Of a DNA stretch of 64,000 bases, positions 60,717-64,000 are shown in pieces. Within the stretch, counting starts at the first letter, position 1; each line of letters begins with the position of its first letter. The DNA lies in contig JAPLBE010000014.1 in the NCBI GenBank assembly GCA_026392935.1, forward strand, positions 1-64,000, in the 5' to 3' direction. A model generated the notes under the pieces. That model was given only the letters and a program-made list of their open reading frames with translations, was not told the DNA's origin and searched no databases. A program made the translations under genes and the position numbers. This stretch comes from Actinomycetota bacterium (GTDB taxonomy: Bacteria; Actinomycetota; Actinomycetes; Nanopelagicales; Nanopelagicaceae).

Positions 60717-62833
60717 TACTTCTTTACCGCCCCTTCTGGATTAAGAGTCGATGCACTTGGTTTAGTTACAGGCGAAATCTTAGGCAGCTTTACTGGTGGC
60801 TTCCCCTTGGGAAATAGTGCCAGCTCTGGCTTCACAATGTTTCCTTGCACGCCAAAGAGCGCTTCATAAATTTTCTTAACTCCAGCACCAGATGTACTTG
60901 CACCGAAACCACCTTGGCTCACCATCATCACAACTGCATACTGCGGGTTCTTGTAAGGAGCATAAGACGCATACCAAGATGTATCCGACTTCAGAGATCC
61001 ATTTAAGTTCTTTCCAAAGACTTGAGCAGTGCCTGTCTTTCCCGCAGTCGGCACAGCAAATCTTGAGAATAGCCCCGCTGATGTTCCGCTCAAAGTAACT
61101 TCATGGAGCGAACCTTGAAGGAATTTCAGGGTCTGCTTATCTACTCCGATATCACCTAACTTCTTTCCTTCGAAACTTTTAATGACTTTGCCTTCTGTAC
61201 TGACGATTGCCTTAGCCACGGTTGGCTGCCAAAGAGTTCCACCGTTGGCTATTGCTGCATACATCTGCGTCAATTTAATTGGAGTGATTACAGAATCGCC
61301 TTGTCCAATTGAGAAGTTAACCGCATCGCCGGCTCGAACTTTGTCACCATCGAGGCAATTTTCTCGCGCTAGTTGGAGTAAGAATGTGGTCTGCTGTGCC
61401 TTGCTTGCCCGATCTTTGTAATTGCAGTAAAAATCCTTATTTTGCTCATGCCATTCTTTGCGCCACTCACGATTAGCTAGGCGCCCCTGTGATTCAGATG
61501 GCAGATCTACACCGGTCTTCTCCCCCATCTGGAATCGTTCTGCAGCTTTGAAGAAGTAATCATTCGGTGATGATTTCGGCTTTAGTCCACCATCGCGCAG
61601 CCATTCGTCGAAAGCAATGCGATACCAAATTGTGTCGCATGAAACAGCTATTGCCGTTTTCAGACCGATAGTTCCTTGCGCCTTGCTATCAAAGTTCTGA
61701 AATGCACGAGTACCCACCTGAACCTCAGATGGACACTCATATCTTTTGTTTAAGTCATAGCCTGCATCCTTTGCGGCAATCAGTGATACTGCTTTGAATG
61801 TTGAAGCCGGCGCATAGAGTGCTTGTAGCGAACGATTAAGCGCGGGAACACCTTTGGCTTCACTATATAAAGCACTAGCTTCTGCGACAGTTAATCCGCG
61901 TTCATATGCATTAGGATCAAATGTTGGATACGAAGCCATGGCTAAAATTTGTCCGTTGTGTACATCCATAACAACTGCCGCTCCGCCGTCAGCTTGATAA
62001 CCAGATGCGCGTGCACGAAGAACAGCTTCGCCGAGTGCTTTCTCTGTCGCAGACTGAAGTCTTACATCAAGGCTTGTGACTAAGTGGTTTCCTGCAATTG
62101 GTTTCGTGTTTTGGCTTGTATTTGTCACCGCTTCTTTGCGATCGACAATGAATGTTTTTATTCCGGGAGTTCCACGCAGATACTCGTCATACTCTATTTC
62201 GAGTCCAGCTTTTCCAATGGATTCTGATCGGAAATATGAGCGACCATTATCGCCAGCTAAATCACCTTCAGTCAGTGGTCCCACATACCCAAGTACATGT
62301 CCCCCATTAACCCCAACGGTGTTTGGATAATTTCTTATTGCTATCGGAGTAGCAGAGATTCCTGGGTAGCGATCTGAGCGCTCAACAATTCTTAACGCAA
62401 TTTCTGGGTCAGCAGATTTAGTTATTGGGATTGGTTGAAAACGAGAACCAGTCCAGCATCCAGCCTTCTGTCCTCGAGGAAGTTCCCCGCACAGTCTTGT
62501 TCGTTGCCACACATCGACAAATTTCAAATCGAGTAACTTCACGAGAGCGCGCAAAACAGCATCGCCTTTATCGGGCAGTGCATCTATTTTGGTGCGATCT
62601 ACAGTGATTGCAAGACCAACTTTGTTCAGGGCAAGAGGAACACCCGAAGAGTCAACAATAAACCCGCGATTTGCAGGCGTAACTACGTCACGACTTTGAA
62701 TACTCAGTGCTGCATCTCGGTACGTAGGACCTGCCGCAACTTGTAAGTAAAAGAGCCTGCCCAGTAAAGCGAGCATTAAAGATGCAATAAATATCTGAAT
62801 GACGAGAAGATTTAGCCGAGAGCGCTGATTCAT
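60716..62833 (-). CDS. mrdA: Penicillin-binding protein 2 (elongation class B)
   Basis: Transpeptidase for lateral wall growth. 705 residues with one N-terminal membrane helix, a dimerisation domain and a transpeptidase domain. The active-site Ser is in YAPASTFKAVS near 341, the SxN motif is present as SCD (AVSCDTIWYRI), and KTG as AGKTGTAQ near 597. A Pro/Lys-rich tail follows the domain. It overlaps mreD (ATGA) and rodA (TAATG). Confidence 0.95.
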   Translation of the reverse strand: MNQRSRLNLLVIQIFIASLMLALLGRLFYLQVAAGPTYRDAALSIQSRDVVTPANRGFIVDSSGVPLALNKVGLAITVDRTKIDALPDKGDAVLRALVKLLDLKFVDVWQRTRLCGELPRGQKAGCWTGSRFQPIPITKSADPEIALRIVERSDRYPGISATPIAIRNYPNTVGVNGGHVLGYVGPLTEGDLAGDNGRSYFRSESIGKAGLEIEYDEYLRGTPGIKTFIVDRKEAVTNTSQNTKPIAGNHLVTSLDVRLQSATEKALGEAVLRARASGYQADGGAAVVMDVHNGQILAMASYPTFDPNAYERGLTVAEASALYSEAKGVPALNRSLQALYAPASTFKAVSLIAAKDAGYDLNKRYECPSEVQVGTRAFQNFDSKAQGTIGLKTAIAVSCDTIWYRIAFDEWLRDGGLKPKSSPNDYFFKAAERFQMGEKTGVDLPSESQGRLANREWRKEWHEQNKDFYCNYKDRASKAQQTTFLLQLARENCLDGDKVRAGDAVNFSIGQGDSVITPIKLTQMYAAIANGGTLWQPTVAKAIVSTEGKVIKSFEGKKLGDIGVDKQTLKFLQGSLHEVTLSGTSAGLFSRFAVPTAGKTGTAQVFGKNLNGSLKSDTSWYASYAPYKNPQYAVVMMVSQGGFGASTSGAGVKKIYEALFGVQGNIVKPELALFPKGKPPVKLPKISPVTKPSASTLNPEGAVKK

Positions 62834-63351
62834 AGGAGTGAACGCGTTCCAAAGACATTTGAATGAGTAAAACTAATTACCTTAAGCAAGAGCGGGGAAA
62901 TAATTGCTGTCCAGAAAGCAGATCCTGCAAGCAAGAACAAGATGTGTGAAGTGCTACCAATTTCTTGGCCTAGCAAGAGTCCTAGAAGCAGAAAGACAAA
63001 CTGACTCGCTACAACACCGATGGTTGTGATAAAAACGATGTTGATCGGATTAGCGCGAATATTGTCATCTCCATACCCCAGAAATGCGACTGTGTATCCA
63101 GCAAGGATTAACACGAGCGTCCAATGACCCATTGGTCCCGGTGAACTCTGGGATAGATCCATCAATATTCCTGCGCCGAAACCGGTCAGTGCGCCAATCT
63201 CGGGTGTGCTCATGGCTGCCCAAATGAGCGTAAAAATAAGCAAGAGCGAAAATCCACCAAATGGAACTCTTAGTTGGGTTACAACCGACTCTTGCACAAT
63301 GAAAATGAAAGCGAAAATCGGGATGGATAGTAAATATCTACGAAGTGCCAT
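62830..63351 (-). CDS. mreD: Rod shape-determining protein MreD
   Basis: 173-residue hydrophobic protein with about five helices (RYLLSIPIFAFIFIVQESVV at the start), including the PEIGALTGFGAGILMDLSQS region of MreD. It links MreC to the elongation machinery. Position between mreC and mrdA supports the call, because sequence conservation in MreD is low. Confidence 0.88.
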   Translation of the reverse strand: MALRRYLLSIPIFAFIFIVQESVVTQLRVPFGGFSLLLIFTLIWAAMSTPEIGALTGFGAGILMDLSQSSPGPMGHWTLVLILAGYTVAFLGYGDDNIRANPINIVFITTIGVVASQFVFLLLGLLLGQEIGSTSHILFLLAGSAFWTAIISPLLLKVISFTHSNVFGTRSLL

Positions 63352-63353
63352 GG

Positions 63354-64000
63354 TTATCTGGTTGCACTTGATTTGCTTGGACTTGGCTTAGTTGGACTTG
63401 GCTTAGTTGGACTTGGTGACTGTGAAGCTGTTGCGGTATCCGGGCTTGCATACACGGTCACAGTTGGAAGTGGGGTTGGGCGTGGCTTTGGAGGTACGAG
63501 TGCATCTCGAGGATCAGATTTCGGATTCGATACTACAACTGCAACAACACCTAACGTTGAGAAATTCGCGAAGAACTTTACCTCTGCCGTTTGCGATACC
63601 GCCCCTGGAGAGTTATCTACGGAGGTCACTTCACCAATAGGTGCACCAGGCACAAAGGGACGGCCATTTTGACTTCCGCGGGCTAGCAAAACATCCCCGA
63701 CTTTCACCTGCGTAGTGTTATCGAGCAGTTGCAGAACTCCCTTGCGAGTGCCCTGGCCGCTAAGAATTCCTATTTGTTGAGTTCCAGCAATGCGCACGCC
63801 TATTCGGAATGCGGGATCAGATGCTAACTGGACAAGAGCGCTATTTGCATATGCCGCTTTTACCACACCGACTAAACCAAAACCAGAGATGACAGTCATG
63901 TTCTGCGTGATACCAGAAGAAGTTCCTGCATCAATTGAAACAGTTTGAGTAAATGATGTACTAGAACCCTGTGAAATCACTCTTGCGCTAACAACTTTGT
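63354..64000 (-). CDS. mreC: Cell shape-determining protein MreC, N-terminus beyond window
   Basis: The frame is open to the window edge (KVVSARVISQGSS at the edge), so the coiled-coil and membrane anchor lie outside. The visible part holds the periplasmic beta-domains: DAGTSSGITQNMTVISGFGL, VLLARGSQNGRPF and VDNSPGAVSQTAEVKFFA, then a Pro/Ser/Thr/Lys tail with SPTKPSPTKPSP. It organises PBP2-RodA. A GTG at 63980 is in frame but internal. Confidence 0.92.
   Translation of the reverse strand, partial: KVVSARVISQGSSTSFTQTVSIDAGTSSGITQNMTVISGFGLVGVVKAAYANSALVQLASDPAFRIGVRIAGTQQIGILSGQGTRKGVLQLLDNTTQVKVGDVLLARGSQNGRPFVPGAPIGEVTSVDNSPGAVSQTAEVKFFANFSTLGVVAVVVSNPKSDPRDALVPPKPRPTPLPTVTVYASPDTATASQSPSPTKPSPTKPSPSKSSATR
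63377..63416 (-). repeat. 15-nt tandem repeat in the mreC tail
   Basis: TTGGACTTGGCTTAG occurs twice in tandem (63377-63391, 63392-63406) with a partial third copy (63407-63416). It encodes the SPTKP repeat of the MreC C-terminal tail. Such short repeats can vary in number between strains. Confidence 0.75.

Overview
The window looks like a chromosomal segment from a low-GC, streamlined actinobacterium. The gene order is classically actinobacterial: rpsB-tsf-pyrH-frr-cdsA-rlmN, dxr-M50 protease-ispG-proS, rimP-nusA-infB-rbfA-truB-ribF-rpsO-pnp-M16 peptidase-dapB, thyX-dapA, ilvBNC-serA-leuB, rne-rplU-rpmA-obg-proB-proA, and mreCD-mrdA-rodA. GC is clearly below that of soil actinobacteria (mid-40s percent by eye). 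Genes abut or overlap by 1 to 4 nt almost everywhere, and no gene-free stretch reaches 200 nt. The best guess is a freshwater acI / Nanopelagicales (Planktophila- or Nanopelagicus-like) genome; this is inference from layout, not a database match. Almost everything is on the minus strand. The plus-strand exceptions are azlCD and one drug-efflux-type MFS gene.

Layout in sequence order. 1-4.7 kb: dapA (cut by the window edge), thyX, azlCD on the opposite strand, a glutaredoxin-like protein, dapB and an M16 peptidase. 4.7-14 kb: the translation/RNA cluster pnp, rpsO, ribF, truB, rbfA, infB, nusA, rimP. 14-20 kb: a TSUP permease, proS, ispG, an M50 protease and dxr. 20-31.4 kb: an accessory block inside the conserved rlmN-dxr neighbourhood. 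It holds a polyamine ABC transporter (potDABC), an aminobutyraldehyde-type dehydrogenase, a DinB-like protein, a small membrane-anchored protein and a 1574-residue secreted multidomain protein. 31.4-37.5 kb: rlmN, cdsA, frr, pyrH, tsf, rpsB, xerC. 37.5-47.9 kb: branched-chain amino acid and serine synthesis (cimA, ilvE, leuB, serA, ilvC, ilvN, ilvB, ilvD), with a transcription attenuator in front of ilvB. 47.9-57.2 kb: MFS exporter, gatBAC, proAB, obg, rpmA, rplU. 57.3-64 kb: RNase E/G, rodA, mrdA, mreD, mreC (cut by the window edge).

The most striking observations are two genes that seem to have lost internal DNA. In pnp, about 56 nt appear to be missing at a GATG microhomology. This shifts the frame and separates the catalytic RNase PH domains from the KH-S1 RNA-binding domains. 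In rplU, roughly 40-45 codons are missing in frame from the middle of ribosomal protein bL21. These may be real lesions or assembly errors, and read-level data would decide. Other points of interest are the ilvBNC attenuator (a 15-residue leader peptide with Val-Val-Val-Ile and a perfect terminator hairpin, probably leaderless), structured leaders before rpsB, pnp and rplU, a short IlvN, and the translationally coupled pair of a giant secreted protein and a membrane-anchored partner. I found no CRISPR array, insertion sequence, prophage, tRNA or rRNA. No wholly new system can be proven from this sequence; the giant-protein pair is the best candidate.
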